The translations under genes were made by a program, and so were the position numbers. DNA of 64,000 nt, taken from Brevundimonas fontaquae. GTDB taxonomy: Bacteria; Pseudomonadota; Alphaproteobacteria; Caulobacterales; Caulobacteraceae. Shown here in pieces: positions 7,314-19,561 of this stretch. The notes beneath the pieces are model-generated. The model made no database searches and was not told the DNA's origin. It was given only the letters and a program-made list of their open reading frames with translations. The number at the start of each line of letters is the position of its first letter. Position 1 is the first letter of the stretch. The stretch lies in the NCBI RefSeq assembly GCF_017086445.1, contig NZ_CP070968.1:3038001-3102000 (forward strand). The letters are read 5' to 3'.

Positions 7314-7775
7314 CTATCGCTCCCGGCCCCGTTCGACCGTCCATTCCGGCGCCTCGAAATCCAGCGCATCTTCCGGCTCGGCCAGCGACAACTCCGAAAT
7401 CGTCTGGCCCCGCACCGACACGCCCGCCGTGTGCACCGTCTCGCGACTGCCCGAGATCAGATGATGCCATTTCGCCAGCGGTCGTCCCTCGTGCAGCCGG
7501 CGATAGGCGCACGACTTGGGCATCCACTCCAGCGCCTCGATATTGCCGGGCGTCAGCTTGATGCAGTCCGGCACCTGGGCCTTGCGGTTCGCATAGTCGG
7601 AACAGGCGCAAGCCTCGGGGTCGAACAGCTTGCAGTGCACCCGCGTCGGAATGACCTCGCCCGTGTCCTCGTCCTCGAACCGGATCACGCAGCACAGCCC
7701 ACACCCGTCGCACAGCCCCTCCCACTCGGACGGCGACATCTCGGCCAGGGTCTTGGTTTCCCAGTAGGGCGCCAT
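7314..7775 (-). CDS. YcgN/YkgJ-type cysteine-cluster protein (UPF0260)
   Basis: This 153-residue protein has the cysteine cluster 'CDGCGLCC' (residues 22-29) plus further conserved Cys at 48, 56, 58, 71 and 89, typical of the YkgJ-type metal-binding family and specifically of the YcgN/UPF0260 group. It probably binds zinc or iron; its cellular role is not established. ATG 7775 is preceded by GGGGGAGAA, 6-7 bases upstream, and that ribosome-binding site is the edge of repeat copy C. Confidence 0.88.
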   Translation of the reverse strand: MAPYWETKTLAEMSPSEWEGLCDGCGLCCVIRFEDEDTGEVIPTRVHCKLFDPEACACSDYANRKAQVPDCIKLTPGNIEALEWMPKSCAYRRLHEGRPLAKWHHLISGSRETVHTAGVSVRGQTISELSLAEPEDALDFEAPEWTVERGRER

Positions 7776-7778
7776 CAG

Positions 7779-7832
7779 ATTCTCCCCCGCCTGCGGGGGA
7801 GGGGGACCGCGAAGCGGTGGAGGGGGCGGACG
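7779..7832. repeat. GC-rich palindromic repeat, copy C
   Basis: A hairpin CCCCCGCCTGCGGGGG is followed by AGGGGGACCGCGAAGCGGTGGAGGGGGC, the same core as copies A and B with the inner hairpin ACGAAGTGGT changed to GCGAAGCGGT. The compensating changes keep the inner stem. The minus-strand edge supplies the ribosome-binding site of the YcgN-type gene. Confidence 0.8.
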
Positions 7833-7877
7833 CCGCACCACGCGCGACGCGTCCCCTTGCCAAAAGCACAGCTTGTG

Positions 7878-8208
7878 ATGGTGATACGCTCCATGAGAGC
7901 GCCGGTCCTTACCCAAAAACGCGCCAGAAGTCTCCGCCGGTCGATGTCTTTGCCGGAAGTCCTGATCTGGCAACGTATTCGAGGCCACGGCTTTCGTCGC
8001 CAGCACGCCCTCGGCCCCTTCATCCTTGGACTTCTATCGGCCCAGCGACCGCCTCTGCATCGAGATCGACGGCCAACAGCACGACCTCGCCCGCGACGCC
8101 CGCCGCGATGCCTGGCTGGCCGACAAGGATGTCCGCACGATCCGCATCCCCGCCACCGCCGTCCTGAACGACCCGGACGCCGTCGCCGAATTCATCCTGT
8201 CCCTCTAG
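7878..8208 (+). pseudogene. DUF559 endonuclease-like protein, frameshifted
   Basis: Two adjacent frames together make one DUF559 (Vsr-like endonuclease fold) protein. The first frame from ATG 7878 gives 'RARSLRRSMSLPEVLIWQRIRGHGFRRQH' and 'GPFIL'; the second from about 8026 gives 'DFYRPSDRLCIEIDGQQHD' and 'ARRDAWLADKDVRTIRIPA' to the stop. The junction at 8024-8029 reads CCTTGGAC where CCTGGAC would keep the frame, so a single extra T explains the break. The active-site-like 'IEIDGQQHD' lies in the second half. It could be a recent pseudogene or a sequencing error. Confidence 0.8.
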
Positions 8209-8210
8209 AT

Positions 8211-8355
8211 CCTCCCCCGTTCACGGGGGAGGGGGACCGCGCGTAGCGTGGTGGAGGGGGCAAGGACGCGCGCTGCGCCGACCGTCTGACACCCAGCCCG
8301 CTTCCGCCCCCCTCCACCGCTTCGCGCCCCCCCCCCCCGCTGCGCAGGGGAGGAT
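8211..8355. repeat. GC-rich palindromic repeat, copy D
   Basis: The left part is CCTCCCCCGTTCACGGGGGAGGGGGACCGCGCGTAGCGTGGTGGAGGGGGC. The right part is the inverted, diverged form CCCCCTCCACCGCTTCGCGCC, followed by a run of about 13 C and GCTGCGCAGGGGAGGAT. Together they form a full-length paired unit like copy A. It lies between the convergent DUF559 pseudogene and the SMR gene. The long C-run is prone to length errors. Confidence 0.8.
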
Positions 8356-8359
8356 CGTT

Positions 8360-8698
8360 TCAATGCCCGACCGTGTTGGAGAACAGGTTGATCACCATCA
8401 CGCCGCCGACGATCATCGCCAGCCCGACCATCGCCGGCAGGTCCAGCCTCTGACGGAACACCACCGCCCCGATCACCGAGATCAGCACCACCCCCAGCCC
8501 GCTCCAGATCGCATAGGCGATCCCCACCGGCATCTGCCGCAAGGCGATCGACAGCAGATAGAAGGCCAGGCCGTAGCAGACCGCCATCCCCGCCGTCGGC
8601 CAGACCCGCGTGAACTGCTGCGAGGCCTGCAGCATCGTCGTGCCCGCCACCTCCAGCGCGATGGCGCCCAGCAGCGCGGCCCAGGTAAGCGGGCTCAC
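8360..8698 (-). CDS. SMR family multidrug efflux protein
   Basis: This 112-residue protein has four hydrophobic segments and the small multidrug resistance signatures: the essential membrane glutamate (E16 in 'ALEVAGTTML'), 'PVGIAYAIWSGLGVV' (residues 57-71) and 'FRQRLDLP' (81-88). It would act as a dimeric proton/drug antiporter in the inner membrane. GTG 8698 overlaps the stop of the upstream TetR gene (GTGA), so the two are co-translated and the pump is likely under that regulator's control. Confidence 0.92.
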   Translation of the reverse strand: MSPLTWAALLGAIALEVAGTTMLQASQQFTRVWPTAGMAVCYGLAFYLLSIALRQMPVGIAYAIWSGLGVVLISVIGAVVFRQRLDLPAMVGLAMIVGGVMVINLFSNTVGH

Positions 8699-9273
8699 AG
8701 ATCGTTGGCCGTGATCGTGTGTCCTGGCGTCAACAGACACAGCAGGGCCTTGCGCTGCTCGGCCGAGACGTGATGCATCCCGAACAGATCCGACACCCAC
8801 AGACCATCGGCCAGAAGGCGCAGCATCAAGGCGTCGTCGGCCCCGACGGGATCCTCGGGGTCATCGATCTTGATCCGGTCCATCCAGGCCTTCCAGCGCA
8901 GAACCAGGCTGGGATCGATGGCGAAGGCGGCCAGAACAACACGGCCGATGCTGACGTCCTGCGGCGTCACCGGCTCATTGACCGTCACCCTCAGATAGGC
9001 GCGGGCGCTTCGACCATACGGTTCGGGATCACGCGCCGCCTCCGCAAGCACGCTGTCGACATGCATGGCCCCCAGATGATCGACCATACCTTCCAGCAGG
9101 GCGGTCTTGCTGGGGAAGTGATGCAAAAGCGCGCCCTTGCTGACGCTCGTGCGCGCCGCAACGGCATCCAGGGTGAAGCCTGACGCCCCCAGTTCGGCGG
9201 CGACTTCCAGCGCCTTGTCGATGATCTCGGCGCGGGTGTCGTCAGGCGCGCGGCGGCGTGTGCTGCTGTCCAT
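8695..9273 (-). CDS. TetR family transcriptional regulator
   Basis: This 192-residue protein has a TetR N-terminal helix-turn-helix (about residues 14-60: 'ALEVAAELGASGFTLDAVAARTSVSKGALLHHFPSK') and a ligand-binding helical domain with hydrophobic 'LADGLWVSDLFG' near 155-166. Its stop overlaps the SMR efflux gene start, so it probably represses an efflux operon that includes itself. A partial palindrome lies just upstream of its start. Confidence 0.92.
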   Translation of the reverse strand: MDSSTRRRAPDDTRAEIIDKALEVAAELGASGFTLDAVAARTSVSKGALLHHFPSKTALLEGMVDHLGAMHVDSVLAEAARDPEPYGRSARAYLRVTVNEPVTPQDVSIGRVVLAAFAIDPSLVLRWKAWMDRIKIDDPEDPVGADDALMLRLLADGLWVSDLFGMHHVSAEQRKALLCLLTPGHTITANDL

Positions 9274-9283
9274 TCCCGCTACA

Positions 9284-9299
9284 TACCAACCGGACGGTA
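9284..9299. promoter_or_regulatory. Putative TetR operator
   Basis: TACCAACCGGACGGTA matches its own complement at 12 of 16 positions (TACC..CCGG..GGTA). It lies about 10 bases upstream of the TetR gene start, a typical autoregulatory position. Confidence 0.6.
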
Positions 9300-9356
9300 A
9301 CTGTCAAATGTCAAAGGTCGTGGCGGTTCGCCCGGCCCTCCTCTATATGGCCGCCC

Positions 9357-11174
<1,818 letters not shown>

Positions 11175-11216
11175 GGACCGAACGGCCCGTCACCCTGGCG
11201 AGGACGGCTTTGTGTC

Positions 11217-11390
11217 CTAGCCCTGTCTGTCTTGGTCCTCGGGCGGCGTCTTCGCCGCGCCCCGGTTCTGCATCACGCTGACGGCGATGCAGGCGACCAG
11301 GCCGAACGCAAACCACAGGCCGAACTTGCCCGTCAAAAGCCCGATCAGGCCAAAGATCAACAGGACGCCGAAGGGGGTGAGCCGTTTCAT
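11217..11390 (-). CDS. Small membrane protein of unknown function
   Basis: This 57-residue protein has two adjacent hydrophobic stretches (about residues 6-20 and 23-40, 'FGVLLIFGLIGLLTG' and 'FGLWFAFGLVACIAVSVM') and a short polar tail. I do not recognise a family. ATG 11390 lies 91 bases from the divergent esterase start. Codon use fits a high-GC coding frame, so I consider it real. Confidence 0.6.
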   Translation of the reverse strand: MKRLTPFGVLLIFGLIGLLTGKFGLWFAFGLVACIAVSVMQNRGAAKTPPEDQDRQG

Positions 11391-11481
11391 GGGGCGGACG
11401 ATAACCGGCTTTCTCGTGGCTGACGAGGCTGCGCCAAAGGCCCCCCTTGAAACCAAACCCGCCGCTACACACTCAAGCTTC

Positions 11482-12450
11482 ATGACCCTGCGCAGCCATC
11501 TCGTCGAATTCGCCCCGCCCCAGCAGGCGGCGCTGCGGCGGACCAACGCCGTCCTCGCCCGCGCGCCGCGTCTGCGCACCGACGGCTGGCGGATCGATGC
11601 GGGCCAGCGGCTGTCGCTGTGGCTGGACGCGGCCGCCGGGCGGGTCACTACGCCGCGTCTCAGGAAGCGCGGCGTGACGGTCGAGATCGTCCAGACGGAC
11701 GGCGACCACCCCGTTCCTCTACGCATCCTGCATCCGACAGGCACGCCCCGCGCCGTCATCCTGGACATCCACGGCGGCGGCTGGGTGCTGGGCAGCGCCG
11801 GGCTGAACGACCGGCTGAACGCCCATCTGGCGCACCACGGCTTCTGCGTCGTCTCCGTGGATTATCGCCTGCTGTCCGAGCGGCGTCAGATCTATATCGA
11901 CGCCGCCATCGCCGACTGTCTGGCCGCCGCCTATTGGACGGTCACGAATGTCGATCGACTGGGCGCCTCGACCCTGTTTCTGGCGGGCGAATCCGCCGGC
12001 GGGCATTTGGCCGCCCTGACCGCCGTCGCCCTGCGCGACCAGGGGCTGATCGACCTGGTGAAGGGCTGCGTCTTCACCTACGGCGTCTTCGACCTGTCGG
12101 GTACCGAAAGCGTGCGCTCTGCAGGGCCAGAAACCCTGCTGTTCAACGGCCCGACGATGCAGGCCGATCTGGCGCGCCTGGCGCCGGATCGCGACGAGGC
12201 GGCCTTGCGCCAGCCCGACGTCTCGCCCCTGTATGCCGACTTGACCGGCCTGCCGCCCGCCCTGTTCCTCGCCGGCGAGCAGGACCCTCTGTTCGAAGAC
12301 AGTCTGTTGATGGCCACGCGCTGGGGTGAGGCGTCAGACGCGGACCTGATCCGTGTGCCCGAGACCCCGCACGGCTTCCTGCATTTCGGCGGCCCGGCCG
12401 CGCGCGGCGCGCGCAAGGCGATCCGCACTTGGCTGAACGCCCGGCTTTAG
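11482..12450 (+). CDS. Alpha/beta hydrolase, HSL-type esterase
   Basis: This 322-residue protein is of the hormone-sensitive-lipase type: oxyanion motif 'HGGG' (97-100), nucleophile motif 'GESAGG' (S171), a likely acidic residue in 'AGEQDPLFEDS' and a C-terminal His in 'PHGFLHF'. There is no signal peptide, so it is cytoplasmic, and it should hydrolyse short acyl esters. I chose ATG 11482 because upstream extension is low-quality sequence overlapping the divergent small gene. Confidence 0.9.
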   Translation: MTLRSHLVEFAPPQQAALRRTNAVLARAPRLRTDGWRIDAGQRLSLWLDAAAGRVTTPRLRKRGVTVEIVQTDGDHPVPLRILHPTGTPRAVILDIHGGGWVLGSAGLNDRLNAHLAHHGFCVVSVDYRLLSERRQIYIDAAIADCLAAAYWTVTNVDRLGASTLFLAGESAGGHLAALTAVALRDQGLIDLVKGCVFTYGVFDLSGTESVRSAGPETLLFNGPTMQADLARLAPDRDEAALRQPDVSPLYADLTGLPPALFLAGEQDPLFEDSLLMATRWGEASDADLIRVPETPHGFLHFGGPAARGARKAIRTWLNARL

Positions 12451-12468
12451 ATCAGCGAGTGGGCTGCT

Positions 12469-12596
12469 CGTCATTCCGGGGCCGAGCGCAGCGAGGAACC
12501 CGGAACCCAGGGCCGCAGCCTCCAACGCCCGCCGATCCGACATCCAGGAACGCCTCCTGGCTTCCGGGTTCGTCCTTCGGACGCCCCGGAATGACG
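12469..12596. repeat. Long inverted repeat, CGTCATTCCGGGGC type
   Basis: CGTCATTCCGGGGC (12469-12482) is matched exactly in reverse complement at 12583-12596, and inner segments (GGAACCCGGAA / CTTCCGGGTTCG) pair as well. It lies between the esterase and the hybrid kinase, whose genes converge. Units of this kind are common dispersed palindromes in alphaproteobacteria and may serve as a bidirectional terminator. Confidence 0.75.
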
Positions 12597-12629
12597 ATCT
12601 GGGACGGGATCAACGCTTAACGATCCGAC

Positions 12630-15527
<2,898 letters not shown>

Positions 15528-15780
15528 TCAATTCCCCCGAGGACCGTCGTCCGCTGCGCCTAGAACCCGAAGCGCCCCCGCTGGGTTGCACACAATGTGT
15601 CCGACACCGAACATAGGCGTCTATCGCCGGGTTTCTGTGGACAAGGCAAGTCGCTGATCCGCAATCGCGAATTTGATCCGTCCACCGATGTTCACAGGCT
15701 TGTCCACCGCCGCCGGGCCAATGACGCACATCGGGGCGAGTTCGGGCGCTTGCCTCATAGCCGGTTTCGTCCGAACGTCA
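15528..15780. other. Non-coding upstream region with DnaA-box-like inverted repeat
   Basis: No gene is supported here. GTGGACAAG (15637-15645) is repeated inverted as CTTGTCCAC (15699-15707). The left copy within TGTGGACAA resembles a DnaA box with one mismatch. A short near-palindrome ACACAATGTGT lies near 15590. The region is the promoter side of the hybrid kinase gene. Confidence 0.45.
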
Positions 15781-16165
15781 ACAGGCCAAGGGACACGGGG
15801 CAGCGGAAATCCAGGGAGACCTGGACCTCCAGCGAACCGGCCCGGCTCTCCGACCCGGCGCTTCGGGCGATCTTCGGATCGTAACGTGCGACAGGCGGGA
15901 TCCAGGCTCCAGTCTCCGACGGTCTTCGGATCGACGACAGACAGGAGAACCAGATCGGGATCGACGGACGACGCGGACGCAATGCCGTGGGACGCCGAAG
16001 ACCAGGAGCGCGACAGGATACAGCCGACCGCCCTTTCGGGTTCGCTCGAAACGGCGCTGACGCCAAGGTCCAGACCCGAACGGCCAAGTCCAACCCGGAC
16101 TTGGCGAGGGGACGAAGCCGACGGGTCCGCCCGAACGCTTCGTCCCCTCGCTCAATTGGGGCGCC
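15781..16165 (+). ncRNA. Candidate structured non-coding RNA
   Basis: About 385 bases lack a credible reading frame but contain many stable hairpins. On the plus strand these are CCAGG-GAGA-CCTGG (15811-15824, a GNRA loop), CGATC-TTCG-GATCG near 15868-15881, a second TTCG hairpin near 15920-15933, GCCAAGTCC-AACCC-GGACTTGGC (16083-16105), and a perfect 15-bp stem 16104-16118 / 16137-16151 with a further inner CGGG/CCCG stem. C(UUCG)G and GNRA tetraloops are hallmarks of structured RNA and favour plus-strand transcription. No match to tmRNA, RNase P or SRP RNA was recognised. Confidence 0.45.
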
Positions 16166-16233
16166 GATGACATGAAATTGCGCTAGACAGCCGCCGCGTC
16201 AGATGCACCCATGAAGTGCAGACGGAGACACCC

Positions 16234-17466
16234 ATGCGCGCGATCCTGTTCGGCCTCGGCCTGACCCTGACAACGACATCGGCCTTGGCCAACACGACCG
16301 ATCAGGCGACGCAGCCTCTTGGAACGTCTCCGGTCCGCATCGATAGCGTCAGGCGGGGTGAACGGACGATCGAGCCGACACTTCTTCAAATTCCCACAAC
16401 CGAAGTCACGTGTGATGGTGCGACGATTGGTCCAGCGTATGCCGATGATCTGCGGATCGAATCCACACGCCACTATTCCAACGACGGGTCCGTCCTGCAG
16501 AAGCCCGAGGTGGTCCTGAACTTCGCCGTCGATGAGACGGGGCGCACTCGCGACATCCGTCCCGCCTCGATGGCCGATCCAATCGATGAAATCATCATTC
16601 CGGCGAGAATTCCCTCCGATCAGGAACAGGCCGCCCTTGCCGCCTGGCGCTTCGCAGGCGGGCCTCGCAGCAACTGCCGCCTGACAATCCGCTACATCGC
16701 CAAGCCCGTGGCCGAAGCGAGTAGGAACGACCTGCTGCGATACTTCGCCGTCACCCGTACGCGTGGTCCGCTCCGCGACGCCGTCGCCGCGCGCCTGGCT
16801 GGCCCAGACGCCAACTGCGGCGGGGATCGTCGCGGCGGCCGCTCGCCGCGCACCGTCAGCCACCCCGACGACAGGATCGGCCAACGGCCTCCGCCTGGTG
16901 GTCGGTCCTGGACCGTCCTGCGTTGGGACGTAGACGCTGAGGGCCGGGCCGTGGACGTGGAAACCCTGGGCTCGTCCGGCGACGCCGCCTTCGACGCAGA
17001 GACACGTCGCGCCGTCTCGAACACCATCGTCCAGGGCGGCGTGCCGCTGAAAGGTTGCGTCTTCAACTTCCACCGGGGCGGCGACCGCCTGCCTGCGCCG
17101 GACCTGCCGGAGCGTGAGGACGACCCGCTGCAAAACTGTCCGGCCGAAGTCCGCTCGCGGTTTCAGGCGCGCGGCGCCCCGGATTCCTTCCCTGTCGCCT
17201 TTCGCGAGCGCGGGATCGAGGGCTGGGCCCTGGTGCGGTTCGATCTCGCGACCTGGGGCCAGGTCGGCAATGTCCAGATCATCGACGCCCAACCCGCCGC
17301 CGCCTTTGGCGACAGCGGCCGTCGCACGGTCCAATCGGGCCGCGCCGAACCGTCCAATACTTTCGGCGTCCGCTGCGTCGTGCCCGTCCGCTACGTCCTG
17401 CCCACCAATCCGGTCAGCGGAGAGCCGGTCCGAGGCGACAGGTCGGACGACAGCGCGGCCGACTGA
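16234..17466 (+). CDS. Secreted protein with repeated TonB C-terminal-like domains
   Basis: From ATG 16234 (GGAG 7 bases upstream) the 410-residue product has a signal peptide ('AILFGLGLTLTTTSALA'). Three regions then resemble TonB_C domains: 'VVLNFAVDETGRTRDIRP' with 'ALAAWRFAGG', 'TVLRWDVDAEGRAVDVETLGSSGDAAFD', and 'ALVRFDLATWGQVGNVQIIDAQPAAAFG'. Unlike TonB it lacks an N-terminal anchor with a proline-rich linker, so it is probably periplasmic. The role is unknown. Confidence 0.75.
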   Translation: MRAILFGLGLTLTTTSALANTTDQATQPLGTSPVRIDSVRRGERTIEPTLLQIPTTEVTCDGATIGPAYADDLRIESTRHYSNDGSVLQKPEVVLNFAVDETGRTRDIRPASMADPIDEIIIPARIPSDQEQAALAAWRFAGGPRSNCRLTIRYIAKPVAEASRNDLLRYFAVTRTRGPLRDAVAARLAGPDANCGGDRRGGRSPRTVSHPDDRIGQRPPPGGRSWTVLRWDVDAEGRAVDVETLGSSGDAAFDAETRRAVSNTIVQGGVPLKGCVFNFHRGGDRLPAPDLPEREDDPLQNCPAEVRSRFQARGAPDSFPVAFRERGIEGWALVRFDLATWGQVGNVQIIDAQPAAAFGDSGRRTVQSGRAEPSNTFGVRCVVPVRYVLPTNPVSGEPVRGDRSDDSAAD

Positions 17467-17510
17467 CGCCCCGCCTTCCCAAGGCCCCTATCGCCCCGTA
17501 AGTCAGGGGC

Positions 17511-18551
17511 ATGAGCTTGTTGGGGAATCGCCTGCTGACCCGTCGCCGTGCGCTGATCGCGGGCGGGGCGGCTGTGGCGGCGGGAGCGATCGGGCTTCGG
17601 GCCTGCGGGCGGGCCGAGGCGCCGGTCGACGAACAGGGCCGCGTGCGCCTGCGGTTCGCCACCGACTGGCGCGCCCAGGCCGAACAGGGCGGATTCTATC
17701 AGGCGCTCGCCAGCGGGGCCTATGAGAAGCGCGGGCTGAACGTCCAGATCGTCCAGGGCGGGCCGGGCGTGAACGTGCCGCACCTGCTGGCCTCGGGCGC
17801 GGTCGAGCTGGGCATGGGCTCCAACAGCTTCATCCCCCTGAACCTGGTCGCGTCCGGCGCGCCGGTGAAGGCGGTCGCCGCCTTCTTCCAGAAGGACCCG
17901 CAGGTTCTGATGGCCCATCCCGACGCGGCGCTGGAGACCATCGCCGATCTGGCCGGCCGGCCCTTCCTGCTGTCCGAGGCCGGGATCAGCACCTTCTGGG
18001 TCTGGCTGAAAGCCAAATACAGCTTCACCGACGAGCAATTGCGCCCCTTCGCCTACGACCCCGCCGCCTTCATCGCCAATGCACGGGCGGTGCAGCAGGG
18101 CTATCTGACCAGCGATCCCTACGCCATCGAACAGACGGCCGATTTCGACCCGCGCGTCTTTCTGCTGGCCGACGAGGGCTATCCCTCCTACGCCGCCATG
18201 GTCCTGGCGCCCAACGCCTTCGCCCGGGACAATGCGGCGGCGCTGCGCAGCTTCATCGCCGCATCGGCCGAGGGCTGGCGCGACTACATCCGGGGTGACG
18301 CCTCGGCCGCCGACGCCTTGATCCGCAAGGACAACCCGGACATGACCCAGGCTATGCTGGATCAGGCCCGCGAACGCCTGCGCGACTACGCCATCGTCGA
18401 TGGCGGCGACGCGGCGCTTTACGGCCTGGGCGCCCTGACCGAGGACCGCTGGCAGGCCTTCTTCGACGTGACCTCAAAGGCGGGGGTTTACGAGTCTGGT
18501 CTGAACTGGCGCGACGCCTTCACCGACAACTATCTGCCCGGTCGCGGCTGA
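17511..18551 (+). CDS. NMT1/SsuA-like ABC transporter substrate-binding protein
   Basis: This 346-residue protein has a twin-arginine-type signal ('RRRALIAGGAAVAAGAIG', residues 11-28) and a periplasmic binding fold of the NMT1/THI5 or SsuA/TauA type: 'LRFATDWRAQAEQGGFYQAL', 'YEKRGLNVQIVQGGPG' and 'LASGAVELGMGS'. Such proteins capture pyrimidine precursors, sulfonates or nitrate for ABC importers. No permease or ATPase gene is adjacent, so its transporter must be encoded elsewhere. Ligand not predictable. Confidence 0.87.
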   Translation: MSLLGNRLLTRRRALIAGGAAVAAGAIGLRACGRAEAPVDEQGRVRLRFATDWRAQAEQGGFYQALASGAYEKRGLNVQIVQGGPGVNVPHLLASGAVELGMGSNSFIPLNLVASGAPVKAVAAFFQKDPQVLMAHPDAALETIADLAGRPFLLSEAGISTFWVWLKAKYSFTDEQLRPFAYDPAAFIANARAVQQGYLTSDPYAIEQTADFDPRVFLLADEGYPSYAAMVLAPNAFARDNAAALRSFIAASAEGWRDYIRGDASAADALIRKDNPDMTQAMLDQARERLRDYAIVDGGDAALYGLGALTEDRWQAFFDVTSKAGVYESGLNWRDAFTDNYLPGRG

Positions 18552-18646
18552 CACGCGGTCGTTGTCGAATCCCGGCTTCACATTAGCGCGGGATTAAGGG
18601 GTCGATCCCTAATGTGTGCGCTGGAATTCCTCTCCGGAGAGCCGCC

Positions 18647-19561
18647 ATGCGCCGCGCCCTCGCAGTTTCGATCGTCCTGACCGCCGTCAATCTGGCGGCC
18701 GGCGCCGCCGTGGCGCAACAGGCGCCGACCAACGCCTCGGGCCTGCGCTACCTGTCCTGGCCCGGCAAGCCTCCGGTTGCCGCCCGTGCGACGCCGACGC
18801 CCGCCGTCATCCAGGCCGAGACGCCCGCCCCGACCGTGACCGCCGCCAACCGCACCCTGCCCGGCGCCATGCCCCTGGCCCGCCTGTCGCCCGCCCCTTC
18901 GACCGCCACGTCGCGCAGCAACGGCCTGACGCCCGCCAGCGCCTGGATGCCCCAGCGTGCCCCGGTGCAGGCCGAGCCTGCGCATAGTGCACCCATAGAG
19001 GCCGCCCCCGTAGAAACCACCCCGGCGCAGACGACACGCGTCGCGCCCTCGCCCTATGTTCCGGAACCGCAAGCCTCTGCGCCTCTGCCTCAGCCTGAAC
19101 CTCAGATGCAGGCCGAGCCTGCGCCCGTCCCACAACAGGCCGCGCAGGCCGAGCCGCAACCCGCGCCCCAGACTGCAGTTCAGCCCGCGCCCCAGCCGGC
19201 ACAGGCGGCCGTCGCCGACCCGATGGCCCCGCGCCGCGACGCCCCCATCTATCGGCTGCAACGGCCCCAGGCCGGCGCGCCGCTGGACGCCGCCGCCGTC
19301 GCCGCCAGCGGTCAGGCCGCCCCGACGCCCACAGCCGGCGACAACAGCGCCCGCTACTATTCGGTCCACCGCCAGGCCGGCCGTCACCCCGACGCCATCC
19401 CTGCGCCGCAGCAGACCTACCTCGACGCCATGCCTGTCCAGATGGCCCAGACGCCGCAATCCAGCGACCTGGCCCAGCCGGATGGTCCGCCCGCCCTGAT
19501 CCGCAACGCCAACGGCGCCCTGCGCGCCGTGCCACAGACCGAAGCCGACAATCTGCCATGA
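18647..19561 (+). CDS. Secreted proline/alanine/glutamine-rich protein
   Basis: From ATG 18647 (CCGGAGA upstream) the 304-residue product starts with a signal peptide ('RALAVSIVLTAVNLAAGAAVA'). It continues as a low-complexity chain very rich in P, A, Q and E, with repeated 'AEPAP/QPAPQ' words around 110-200, so it is probably extended or disordered in the periplasm. No family recognised. Its stop overlaps the ATG of the DUF2336 gene (ATGA), indicating coupled translation. Confidence 0.7.
   Translation: MRRALAVSIVLTAVNLAAGAAVAQQAPTNASGLRYLSWPGKPPVAARATPTPAVIQAETPAPTVTAANRTLPGAMPLARLSPAPSTATSRSNGLTPASAWMPQRAPVQAEPAHSAPIEAAPVETTPAQTTRVAPSPYVPEPQASAPLPQPEPQMQAEPAPVPQQAAQAEPQPAPQTAVQPAPQPAQAAVADPMAPRRDAPIYRLQRPQAGAPLDAAAVAASGQAAPTPTAGDNSARYYSVHRQAGRHPDAIPAPQQTYLDAMPVQMAQTPQSSDLAQPDGPPALIRNANGALRAVPQTEADNLP

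Noticed and set aside
15781-16165. tmRNA, RNase P RNA or SRP RNA in the gene-free region
   Set aside because: None of the conserved core sequences of these RNAs could be found on either strand.
15673-16170. 165-residue plus-strand frame and two minus-strand frames in the 15.5-16.2 kb gap
   Set aside because: Third-position composition is not biased as in real genes here, and no frame shows domain-like sequence; the region is better explained by hairpin-rich non-coding DNA.
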